Part shown: positions 1 through 6,479 of the stretch, in pieces
Layout of the letters: every line of letters starts with the position of its first letter
How positions within the stretch are numbered: the first letter of the stretch is position 1
NCBI GenBank assembly: GCA_014584465.1
Contig: JACTMU010000083.1
Coordinates: 1 to 64,000, forward strand
Source of the DNA: Pseudomonadota bacterium
GTDB lineage: Bacteria > Bdellovibrionota > Bdellovibrionia > Bdellovibrionales > JACTMU01
Length of the DNA stretch: 64,000 nucleotides
Direction: 5' to 3'
Notes under the pieces: model-generated
The model's database searches: none
What the model was told of the DNA's origin: nothing
Seen by the model: only the letters and a program-made list of their open reading frames with translations
Made by a program: the position numbers and the translations under genes

Positions 1-24
1 TACTCTGGGTCCAACACAATTTCT

Positions 25-50
25 ACTTTGGCAGGTAACTTTGGCAGGTA
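25..50. repeat. perfect 13-bp tandem duplication
   Basis: The unit ACTTTGGCAGGTA occurs twice back to back (25-37 and 38-50). No gene is visible in 1-199. The phrase ACTTTTGGCAGG recurs in the long direct repeats at 21153 and 22119, but the shared part is too short to claim common origin. Confidence 0.6.
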
Positions 51-199
51 TTAGGTGAGATTGGGCAAGTAAACGTCCCGGATGACGGGACATCTGTTTG
101 AAAGTCGTTTTCCACTTAATTTCATCAGTTGTTGAATATAGGTTTTGCCGCCTGGATCAGGATTTCCGAGTTGATCAAATGTTACGAGTTGAAAATAAG

Positions 200-286
200 T
201 GGTGCCTCCGGGGAGAATCGAACTCCCACTCCCTTGCGGGAACTGGATTTTGAATCCAGCGCGTCTACCAATTCCGCCACAGAGGC
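200..286 (-). tRNA. tRNA-Leu (anticodon CAA)
   Basis: Read on the minus strand this folds as a class II tRNA. The acceptor stem GCCTCTG pairs with CGGAGGC with one G-T wobble, and the D-arm contains TGGTAGACGC, typical of tRNA-Leu. The anticodon stem-loop is CTGGA-TTCAAAA-TCCAG with anticodon CAA. A long variable arm (TCCCGCAAGGGA) and a T-arm with TTCGATT follow. Discriminator A and an encoded CCA end at 200-202. All arms are intact, so it should be functional. Two broken relatives lie upstream at 1020-1083 and 1265-1303. Confidence 0.97.
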
Positions 287-298
287 ATTTGTGTTTTG

Positions 299-346
299 AT
301 GATTGTGTTCCAATTCATCTATGTTCTGTAACTTTTCCCGAGTCAT
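299..346. repeat. left copy of 48-bp direct repeat flanking the DUF4160/DUF2442 pair
   Basis: Positions 299-346 match 876-923 in the same orientation with two mismatches by eye (46 of 48). The two copies bracket exactly the two-gene module between them. A 13-base piece (TGTGTTCCAATTC) appears a third time at 973-985. Confidence 0.85.
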
Positions 347-355
347 TTTAATTTT

Positions 356-652
356 TTAACCTGCGACTGGTTTCTGCCAGTCAACTATCTTCTTTCCTAA
401 AACAAGACCCTCTACACTCAGGTCTTCATCTATATCAGGCCAGTGAATACCTGTTCCCATTCCTAAAAGTTGAACATTTTCTCGTTGCTCTTTTGTTGCA
501 CGCGAAAGGCTAGGGACTAACTCATAAGGCACAGATAGAACTCTTCCGTCAGCGAGGTGAATGTTAAAGCTATCCTCATCAAAGCTAATCTCCATTGCAA
601 CAAACTTAAAGGTTTTTTCTTCTAATGTCGAACTCATTCCATTTTTCCTCAA
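356..652 (-). CDS. DUF2442 family protein, putative antitoxin-side partner
   Basis: This 98-residue protein matches the DUF2442 pattern: a short beta-rich start, then LADGRVLSVPYELVPSL, and the hallmark GIHWPDIDEDLSVEGL near residue 68. Genes of this family are very often paired with DUF4160 genes, and the pair is usually considered toxin-antitoxin-like; the biochemistry is not established. Its start overlaps the end of the upstream DUF4160 gene by 47 bp, or 32 bp if the second Met at 637 is used, which implies translational coupling. The pair lies between 48-bp direct repeats next to tRNA-Leu, suggesting a mobile or recently acquired cassette. Confidence 0.85.
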   Translation of the reverse strand: MRKNGMSSTLEEKTFKFVAMEISFDEDSFNIHLADGRVLSVPYELVPSLSRATKEQRENVQLLGMGTGIHWPDIDEDLSVEGLVLGKKIVDWQKPVAG

Positions 653-857
653 TCAAAGAAAGGTTTTCGTTAACAAGCTTTTTGGCTCTTTTAATTTCTT
701 GAGATTTAAGCCCAATATTACTAGCCAACAAAACTTCCGGTCTGACCCAGAACTTTGCAAGGGCATCGCCATAGGCCACATGAATATGGATTGGCTCATT
801 TCCCTCTTCAGAATAAAAAAAGAATCGGAAACCATTTTTGGTAAAAACGGTTGGCAT
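606..857 (-). CDS. DUF4160 family protein, putative toxin-side partner
   Basis: The 83-residue product begins MPTVFTKNGFRFFFYSEEG and contains the family signature EPIHIHVAYGDALAKFW (residues ~21-37), followed by a helical tail ending in EKWNEF. These are the diagnostic features of DUF4160, a short domain commonly encoded just upstream of DUF2442. It is the first gene of the two-gene minus-strand unit and overlaps the DUF2442 start. The length is normal for the family, so it looks intact. Function is inferred only from family context; no catalytic residues are known to me. Confidence 0.85.
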   Translation of the reverse strand: MPTVFTKNGFRFFFYSEEGNEPIHIHVAYGDALAKFWVRPEVLLASNIGLKSQEIKRAKKLVNENLSLIEEKWNEFDIRRKNL

Positions 858-875
858 CTAGGCTCCCGATGCCGC

Positions 876-923
876 ATGATTGTGTTCCAATTCATCTATG
901 TTCTGTAACTTTTTCCGAATCAT
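876..923. repeat. right copy of 48-bp direct repeat
   Basis: Same-orientation partner of 299-346, offset 577 bp. The start codon of the DUF4160 gene is 19 bp inside this copy, so the promoter of the cassette would lie in or beyond the repeat. Confidence 0.85.
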
Positions 924-1019
924 GTTTAATATTTAGCTCACTTTTTTAATTGATAATCGATTTTTCAAAAAGTGTGTTCCAATTCTCCTTCAAAATTCAA
1001 TCGTTTCAAATCCTTAGTG

Positions 1020-1083
1020 GCCTCCACGAGCAGGATATTTAATATTTTGAATCCCGCGCGTCTACCAGTTTCGCCAGGGAGGC
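1020..1083 (-). pseudogene. tRNA-Leu pseudogene, body deleted after anticodon loop
   Basis: Minus-strand sequence from 1083 reads like a tRNA-Leu 5' half: acceptor GCCTCCC, then GGCGAAACTGGTAGACGCG and GGGATTCAAAAT through the anticodon loop (to about 1044). It then diverges. A GGAGGC at 1020-1025 could be the remains of the 3' acceptor strand. The variable arm and T-arm are missing, so it cannot be a working tRNA. Confidence 0.75.
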
Positions 1084-1264
1084 AAGTGTATTGATCGTCA
1101 GTTTTTACCAATTCGTTCTTTTTCAATTCAATAAATTCTTTAATATCAGGGTGTTAAGTCCATTTTTTCGATTGGTAACGATACACCCAAATTTCTTTTA
1201 CCAATTCGTTTCAAAATCCAATCTTATCAACCGTCTACAAAAGAAGTCGAAATAATTCTTCTTC

Positions 1265-1303
1265 TTTTGAATCCACTGCGTCTACCGATTCCGCCACAAG
1301 GGC
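1265..1303 (-). pseudogene. tRNA-Leu 5' fragment, truncated at the anticodon loop
   Basis: From 1303 on the minus strand the sequence runs GCCCTTGTGGCGGAATCGG, TAGACGCAGTGGATTCAAAA, a tRNA-Leu 5' half. It stops being tRNA-like immediately after the anticodon loop. The acceptor sequence differs from the intact gene at 200-286, so it is either an old duplicate or the remnant of a different Leu isoacceptor. Confidence 0.75.
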
Positions 1304-1574
1304 AAGCTCGAAAAAACTAGCTTTTCATTGCCACGAAACGAGCGTTTGCGGCAATGCTCTTTTAATTGGAAATAGATGAAGGATTTTGACCGAAAATTCA
1401 AGAGAAAGCCATGAAAAGATTTCATGGGGATTGTAGGAATTTCATGGTGGTTGAGGAAACTGCCCAGTGAGGGCTTCCCTGGGATCTCTGTAAATCATTG
1501 AAAATACTTAGATTTTATTGAGCATTCGAAGGGCGTAGGAATTCAAATCAAGCGGCATGAGATTTGCTTGGGTT

Positions 1575-1603
1575 TTGATTGCTACAGCACGTAGCACTAT
1601 GAT
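1575..1603 (+). promoter_or_regulatory. putative sigma-70 promoter with palindrome in spacer
   Basis: TTGATT (1575-1580), a 17-bp spacer, and TATGAT (1598-1603) form a good -35/-10 pair. A short palindrome GCTAC-AGCAC-GTAGC occupies 1581-1595 inside the spacer and could be an operator. The start codon of the barrel protein lies 30 bp downstream. Confidence 0.5.
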
Positions 1604-1632
1604 TTTTAACATGAAGGGAATTGGGAGTGATC

Positions 1633-2826
1633 ATGAAACGCGCCATACTGATTGTTGGCTGCCTCATAGGGCTCTTGAGCATCGGTTATGCACAAGAGGA
1701 GGGGAATGAGCCATTGGAAATGGAAGTCGACGAGGAGTTTAATCAGGTGTACGATGCCTATCAGGGCCCTGCACCCACAGCTGCCTCAGAAGTGCCGAAC
1801 AAGGTGAATCAATCAAGTTCGGGCTCTGTCATTCAACAGCAGTCTGTTAAGGTTGAAGTTCCGCAAAGTATGAATTCGTCCAACGCGGTTATTCAACCGA
1901 CTCAAAACATTGAGGCGTCGCCTCTTGGGGAGTCTCAGGCAGATCGTTTGCGTCGAGATCGTCAAAATATGGAGATTGAGACCGAGCGTAGAATTGTGGA
2001 GCGACTTGAGGCGACACGGATGGAAGAGGAGCGAAAAAGAGCCGAGAAGGCGAGCCAGCTATTCCAAAAAGAGGAAGCGGCTCCACCACCTGTGGTGGTC
2101 CAACCTGCGCCAATGATGGCTCCTCCTGCAGAGCCACCTCCTGCCGTGGTGAAGGAGGACATTCGCGAGATGGTTGAGGAGATTCGGGCCGAAGAGAATC
2201 TCGAGAAGAAAGAGAAAAAGAGCTACCTTCACGCCATTGTGGGTCTTTCTGAGTATGAGAATGTGCGAAACATCCGAGGCAATTACTCCGTGGGTATTGG
2301 GTTTGGTTCGGAGGTCCGTGAGCGTGTCATCGCAGAAGCCGCTTTTGTCTACTCGAGCTATGATATTGAGCGAACCGATTTTGCATGGCCACTCTATTAC
2401 TATCCAACCTACAATCGCACGGGAGTTTTTCAAGAGCTCAATCAATACAATGTCGAAGGAGCTTTAAAGTATCAGATTCTTCAGGGCACTGTACGTCCCT
2501 ATGTCGGAGGTGCATTGGCCTATGTTCACCGAAAGTATGAGAGAATAAAGTATCCTCAGAGGTCCTATGGCTATGGCCAGTACTTCAATCCGGCCCAAGT
2601 TGCTGAGGTCAAATCTTCTCACGCTTTCGATTTCGGAGCTCTTGCTGGAGTGGACATCATGATGACCGAGGGCTTTTCGTTGGGTGTTGATCTTAGATAC
2701 TTTATGAACTTTTACAATCGCATCCAAGCGCAAAGACCTGTATCAATCGTAAATCCACCGAAGGGTTCATTGATCGAGGAGCAGAACCGGTACTCATTCA
2801 CTGTATCAGGGCAATTTCTCTTTTAG
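1633..2826 (+). CDS. outer-membrane beta-barrel protein with charged periplasmic linker
   Basis: The ATG at 1633 is preferred over upstream TTG/GTG codons because GGGAG sits 5 bp before it and it opens directly into a signal peptide (MKRAILIVGCLIGLLSIGYA). The mature protein has an acidic, Gln/Ser-rich N-terminal third. A Glu/Arg-rich, probably coiled-coil stretch follows (around residues 105-150, with RRIVERLEATRMEEERKRAE), then a proline-rich linker with PPPVVVQPAP. The C-terminal ~190 residues alternate polar and aromatic residues and end in a strand terminating FLF, typical of an OmpA-like barrel assembled by BAM. Followed by an intrinsic terminator, so probably monocistronic. Ligand or function cannot be read from sequence. 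Confidence 0.85.
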   Translation: MKRAILIVGCLIGLLSIGYAQEEGNEPLEMEVDEEFNQVYDAYQGPAPTAASEVPNKVNQSSSGSVIQQQSVKVEVPQSMNSSNAVIQPTQNIEASPLGESQADRLRRDRQNMEIETERRIVERLEATRMEEERKRAEKASQLFQKEEAAPPPVVVQPAPMMAPPAEPPPAVVKEDIREMVEEIRAEENLEKKEKKSYLHAIVGLSEYENVRNIRGNYSVGIGFGSEVRERVIAEAAFVYSSYDIERTDFAWPLYYYPTYNRTGVFQELNQYNVEGALKYQILQGTVRPYVGGALAYVHRKYERIKYPQRSYGYGQYFNPAQVAEVKSSHAFDFGALAGVDIMMTEGFSLGVDLRYFMNFYNRIQAQRPVSIVNPPKGSLIEEQNRYSFTVSGQFLF

Positions 2827-2849
2827 TTCGCAGTTCTTTTGGGAAGCCG

Positions 2850-2884
2850 AGAGACCTATCTTTTGATGGGTCTCTTTCTATTTT
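2850..2884 (+). terminator. intrinsic terminator after the barrel gene
   Basis: AGAGACC (2850-2856) pairs with GGTCTCT (2869-2875) around a 12-base loop, followed by a T-rich run. It lies 24 bp after the stop codon. Confidence 0.8.
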
Positions 2885-2994
2885 GTGTGTGATTGGGACC
2901 TGTTTGGGACTGGCACTACGGAAGGCAACGAAAGGTCGAGGATCGACTTTTTTTCTATTCACTATCTTTCAAAGTTGTGTCAATGTAGTTGACC

Positions 2995-3684
2995 ATGTCG
3001 TTAGTTGATTCAGGCCATGCTTGGCGTAGCCTACTGTTTTTAACCACTCTTCTCTGTTGGATCTGCGGGGCATCTTCGGAAGATCGAAATTTTCAGCTCC
3101 TATCGCAACTTGCCGGCCAGGTGGGCAGTGAAGTTGTCACAACTCGCGATGTGATCATTCACGATTGGATCGATTTTACCTTTTTAAAAAGGCAGTCAGA
3201 GGAGCATCGGTCTCTCGTGGCCGGTCAGCCTGGATTTGAGACCAAGGTCACCTCTTTACTTTTAGAGTGGATGGTCTTTCTTGAAGCTGAGGCATTTTCG
3301 GTATCGGCTGTGGGAAAGAAGGAGCTGGAATCTGAGTGCGAAAGGGTTCGTCAGAGGCTCTCGGGCTTCAGCGAATGGCTTGCCCTTGAGGTGAGTCGTG
3401 AGCGACTCTGTGCTGCGCTCGAAAGAAAGCTTCGTGCTAAGAAGTTTGTTCAGTTTAAGAGTGAGTCCGTTGCGGTCCCAATCACGGATCAAGAGGCCAT
3501 GGCCTACTATAAGCGAAATCAAGAGAAGTTTGGTGAGATGTCGTTTGAGAAATTTAAGCCGTATATTAAGACTTTCTTGCAGCGATCTCAGGCAGAAAAG
3601 CGTTTGAACGATTGGTTTCAGTTTCTCAAGAAGAAGTATCAGGCACAGAATCTCTATCAGTACCAAAATACAAAATCAGAGTGA
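2995..3684 (+). CDS. SurA/PpiC-like periplasmic chaperone lacking a PPIase domain
   Basis: The ATG at 2995 leads into a signal peptide (hydrophobic SLLFLTTLLCWICGASS). The mature region opens with AGQVGSEVVTTRDV, the characteristic start of SurA-type chaperone N-domains. The C-terminal segment (ITDQEAMAYYKRNQEKFG then FEKFKPYIKTFL) matches the closing helix of such chaperones. At about 229 residues there is no room for a parvulin domain and none is visible, so it should act as a holdase for envelope proteins rather than an isomerase. It lies between a barrel-protein gene and an acetyltransferase gene, with no overlap with either. Confidence 0.75.
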   Translation: MSLVDSGHAWRSLLFLTTLLCWICGASSEDRNFQLLSQLAGQVGSEVVTTRDVIIHDWIDFTFLKRQSEEHRSLVAGQPGFETKVTSLLLEWMVFLEAEAFSVSAVGKKELESECERVRQRLSGFSEWLALEVSRERLCAALERKLRAKKFVQFKSESVAVPITDQEAMAYYKRNQEKFGEMSFEKFKPYIKTFLQRSQAEKRLNDWFQFLKKKYQAQNLYQYQNTKSE

Positions 3685-3720
3685 GGCCTCTTCGATCTAC
3701 TTTTTTCCTTTTTTTAGAAG

Positions 3721-4227
3721 TTGAATCGAAGATGGGTAGAAGTCTTGAGATGGACTGAGCCAGCAAGTCGCCCAGGAGGGAGTTTGATTCGAGAACTAGG
3801 AGTGGATCATTGCAACGAGGCCTTTGAACTCTGGAACTTGGAGCGAAGCGTTAACTCCTTTGTGGGAGAGAGTTGGTCGCTCAACTCCATCAAGAAGATG
3901 GTCTCTTTGGGTGATTCTCTAGGCTATTTCATTGAGGAACGTCTGCAGGCCTTTATTTTGGGTCGACGTGGGACCGTATGGGAGGTCGAACTTTTGGTGA
4001 CCTCACCGACCGTTCGTCGACAAGGCGTTATGAGGAGGCTCTTTGAAGCATGGAAAGAAGGCCTTCCTCCGGGAATGGAGGTCTGGGTTGAAGTTCACGT
4101 CCGCAACATCGCAGGTTGTGGGTTCTACGAGTCCATTGGCTTTGTGAGAGTGGGTAAGAGAAATTCCTACTACAAAGATGGTGGCGATGCCCTTTTGTAC
4201 TCCTTTTTTGCGTTGGATGCGGAATAG
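3721..4227 (+). CDS. GNAT-family N-acetyltransferase, RimI-like
   Basis: The 168-residue product has the GNAT fold signature. The acetyl-CoA pyrophosphate loop is VRRQGVMRRLFEAW (residues ~100-113), after the core strand VWEVELLVTSPT. The C-terminal part VRNIAGCGFYESIGFVRVG followed by RNSYYKDGGDALLYSF closely resembles RimI, which acetylates ribosomal protein S18. The start is TTG at 3721, 36 bp after the chaperone gene. RimI is the closest named relative I recognise, but substrate specificity is not certain, so no symbol is given. Confidence 0.8.
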   Translation: MNRRWVEVLRWTEPASRPGGSLIRELGVDHCNEAFELWNLERSVNSFVGESWSLNSIKKMVSLGDSLGYFIEERLQAFILGRRGTVWEVELLVTSPTVRRQGVMRRLFEAWKEGLPPGMEVWVEVHVRNIAGCGFYESIGFVRVGKRNSYYKDGGDALLYSFFALDAE

Positions 4228-4411
4228 GCTGTTTCAGTTTACTGTGTCGCGGAGCACGACGCTGGTTGTCGGAGTCGTCAGCGGGGGCGATCGGCACTCA
4301 TTTTCTTGAGGTCGACGGACCACTGAATCCAGTTGTGACTCCTACGGGATAGAATTGTTTAGTTATAGTGTTGATGCAGGGGGGATCTTTTGGTATACCT
4401 CTCAGGCAAGT

Positions 4412-4433
4412 GGGCCCAAAAGGCCCTTTTTTT
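4412..4433 (+). terminator. strong intrinsic terminator or attenuator upstream of rimP
   Basis: GGGCC-(CAAAA)-GGCCC is a perfect 5-bp GC stem followed by seven T residues. It lies 185 bp after the acetyltransferase stop and 69 bp before the proposed rimP start. It either ends the upstream transcript or acts as an attenuator in the leader of the rimP-nusA-infB operon. I find no convincing promoter between it and rimP. Confidence 0.85.
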
Positions 4434-4501
4434 ATACCTTCAACACTTTATTATGAATTGCTTGGTATTGCTCACAAGGGTGAACTGACGGAGACGGGTC
4501 C

Positions 4502-4990
4502 ATCGGAACGGAAAAACGAGGTAAGGCAGATTTTGTTCGCAGAGTTGAGGCACTAGCCCAAGAGGTCGCTCAACGAGAGGGTTGTTATCTTTACGATGTT
4601 GATTTTAAGGGGCGTGAGCTCAAAGTGTTTGTGGATCGTGAGGAAAAGGGCGTTTCGATTGATGATTGTGCAAACATCTCAAGAGGACTTAGTCTTCTTC
4701 TTGACGTGGAAGATTTGGTGCCAGGTGGACGCTATCATCTTGAGGTATCGAGTCCCGGTTTAGAGAGACGATTGAGTAAACCTTGGCACTTTGAGAAGGC
4801 TGAGGGGCAAATGATTTTTTTGAAGTTGAAAAGCTCTCTCGGTGGGGAGACAGATCTTCGCAAAAAGTTTGAAGGAAAGTTGTTGAGGCATTTGGGTGAT
4901 CGGATTGAACTGGATTTTAATGGTGGAGTTTTGACGATTGCTCTTGAGAATATTGAAAAAGCACAAGTTCTTTTTGATTTTGATAAGTAG
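4502..4990 (+). CDS. rimP: ribosome maturation factor RimP (start codon unusual)
   Basis: RimP assists 30S subunit maturation and normally heads the nusA-infB operon, as here. Homology is clear through RRVEALAQEVAQREGCYLYD, KVFVDREEKGVSIDDC and YHLEVSSPGLERRLSKP, the last being the family hallmark. The reading frame has an in-frame TGA at 4481 and then no ATG, GTG or TTG until GTG at 4625, which would remove the conserved first ~40 residues. The best candidate is ATC at 4502, 8 bp after GGAG (4490-4493). AUC/AUU starts are rare but known in translation genes such as infC. The alternatives are an assembly error or a frameshift. nusA follows 46 bp downstream. Confidence 0.85.
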   Translation: MGTEKRGKADFVRRVEALAQEVAQREGCYLYDVDFKGRELKVFVDREEKGVSIDDCANISRGLSLLLDVEDLVPGGRYHLEVSSPGLERRLSKPWHFEKAEGQMIFLKLKSSLGGETDLRKKFEGKLLRHLGDRIELDFNGGVLTIALENIEKAQVLFDFDK

Positions 4991-5036
4991 TTGTTGCGAA
5001 ACTTGTTTTTGTGGCAACGACTAGAAGGAGTATGAG

Positions 5037-6479
5037 GTGGTTATGGCGGCAGACAATGTCTTCTCAGATTTGAATCGGATGATTGAGCAAGTAGGTAAAG
5101 ACAAAGGGATCGATCGAAATATCATAGTCGATGCCGTGGTTCAGGGAATGTTGCTGGCGGCTAGAAAGAAGTATGGAACTTACAGAGACATTGAGGCTCA
5201 GTACAATGAAGAAAACGGGGAAGTGGAGCTTTTTCAGTTTATGGAAGTGGTAACCGCTGAAGAATTTATTGATGATGAAGTTGAGATTCCTCTTGAGGAG
5301 GCTCGCAAATTGGATCCAGAGGCGCAGTTGGGGGATTCCATTGGGATTCGTCTTGACGCAGGAGAATTGGGAAGAATTGCTGCCCAGACAGCCAAACAGA
5401 TCATCACTCAAAGGGTGCGAGATGCGGAGCGTGATATCATTTACAGTGAGTTTGAACAGCGTAAAGGGGATGTTGCCTCTGGGATTGTTCGACGAATTGA
5501 GCGGGGAGCCATTGTGGTGGATTTAGGTCGAACGGAGGCCTACATTCCCATGCGAGAGCAGATCCCTGGGGAGAACTTCAAACCAGGTGATCGAGTGCAG
5601 GGATACATTGCAGATGTACGTCAAACGACCCGAGGTCCTCAGATCATCATGTCTCGGGCTGATAAGGGATATTTGATTCGACTTTTTGAAATGGAAGTTC
5701 CTGAGATTTATGATGGCATCGTGGAGTTAAAGGCAGCTGCGAGGGAGCCCGGTCAAAGAGCAAAAATTGCAGTGATCAGCAAGGATCCTTCTGTGGATCC
5801 CGTTGGGGCCTGCGTGGGTATGAAGGGGAGCCGAGTTCAGAACATCGTGCAAGAGCTTAAGGGAGAGAAGATCGATATTGTGAACTGGGAAGAGGAACCG
5901 ACTCGATTTGTTTGCAATGCACTTGCTCCTGCAGAGATCTCAAAGGTCTTTGTAAATGATGAGGATCATGAGATGGAGGTGGTTGTGCCGGATCAACAGC
6001 TCTCTCTTGCAATTGGTAAGAAGGGGCAAAACGTGAGGCTTGCCGCCCGGCTTACGGGTTGGAAAATCGATATCTTGTCGGAGTCGAAGTCTGCGGCTCG
6101 TACGGCGGAGGCAATTTTCAATCTCAAGTTGATACCCGATATGAGCGATACGATGGCACAAAATATTTTTCAATCAGGTTTTGGATCATTTCAAGCTTTG
6201 GCGGAGTCCCCTATTGAAGATATTATGGCCATTCCTGGTTATGATGCCCCCGAGAAGGCAGGGAAATTGAATTCAGATGCGAAGGCCTTGCTCAAGAAAT
6301 ATGAAGATGAAGGTTTGCCCGTTCCGACAGCTCCTGAAGTTGCAGTTGCTGTTGAAACCAAATCAGATGCTAAAATGCAAGCAGATCAAAGGTTGCGGGA
6401 AGAGCTTGCACAACTCAAACAAGAGTCATCCCGAGAAGCTATGGAAGAGAGTGGGGATGGTGAGGACAGTAAAGAGTGA
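5037..6479 (+). CDS. nusA: transcription termination/antitermination factor NusA
   Basis: NusA binds RNA polymerase and nascent RNA to modulate pausing, termination and antitermination. In order: the N-terminal polymerase-binding domain (1-125), an S1 domain (~145-215, SGIVRRIERGAIVVDLGRTE), and two KH domains (~245-285 with GACVGMKGSRVQNIV; ~312-353 with LSLAIGKKGQNVRLAARL). A helical C-terminal repeat (~365-425) precedes an acidic tail. At 480 residues it is full length with one C-terminal repeat. A GTG at 5037 follows AAGGAG; ATG at 5043 is an alternative. The stop overlaps the infB start (TGATG). Confidence 0.97.
   Translation: MVMAADNVFSDLNRMIEQVGKDKGIDRNIIVDAVVQGMLLAARKKYGTYRDIEAQYNEENGEVELFQFMEVVTAEEFIDDEVEIPLEEARKLDPEAQLGDSIGIRLDAGELGRIAAQTAKQIITQRVRDAERDIIYSEFEQRKGDVASGIVRRIERGAIVVDLGRTEAYIPMREQIPGENFKPGDRVQGYIADVRQTTRGPQIIMSRADKGYLIRLFEMEVPEIYDGIVELKAAAREPGQRAKIAVISKDPSVDPVGACVGMKGSRVQNIVQELKGEKIDIVNWEEEPTRFVCNALAPAEISKVFVNDEDHEMEVVVPDQQLSLAIGKKGQNVRLAARLTGWKIDILSESKSAARTAEAIFNLKLIPDMSDTMAQNIFQSGFGSFQALAESPIEDIMAIPGYDAPEKAGKLNSDAKALLKKYEDEGLPVPTAPEVAVAVETKSDAKMQADQRLREELAQLKQESSREAMEESGDGEDSKE

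Larger units (their letters stand above)
924..1574. other. AT-rich intergenic stretch without a gene
   Basis: I see no credible coding sequence here. The stretch holds the two tRNA-Leu remnants listed separately, a short third copy of part of the 48-bp repeat (973-985), and repeated phrases such as TTTTACCAATTCGTT (near 1104 and 1196). An imperfect repeat around ATTTCATGG lies near 1420-1455. It reads like decayed tRNA-adjacent accessory DNA. Confidence 0.6.

Noticed and set aside
4373-4411. Sequence resembling the CTCTCAGGCAA end of a glycine riboswitch just before the terminator.
   Set aside because: Only one short phrase matches; I could not build the rest of the aptamer core, and the downstream operon is not glycine-related. 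A covariance-model search would decide.
4368-4556. 62-codon open frame overlapping the rimP leader.
   Set aside because: It runs through the terminator hairpin, has no ribosome-binding site or recognisable similarity, and is in a different frame from rimP.
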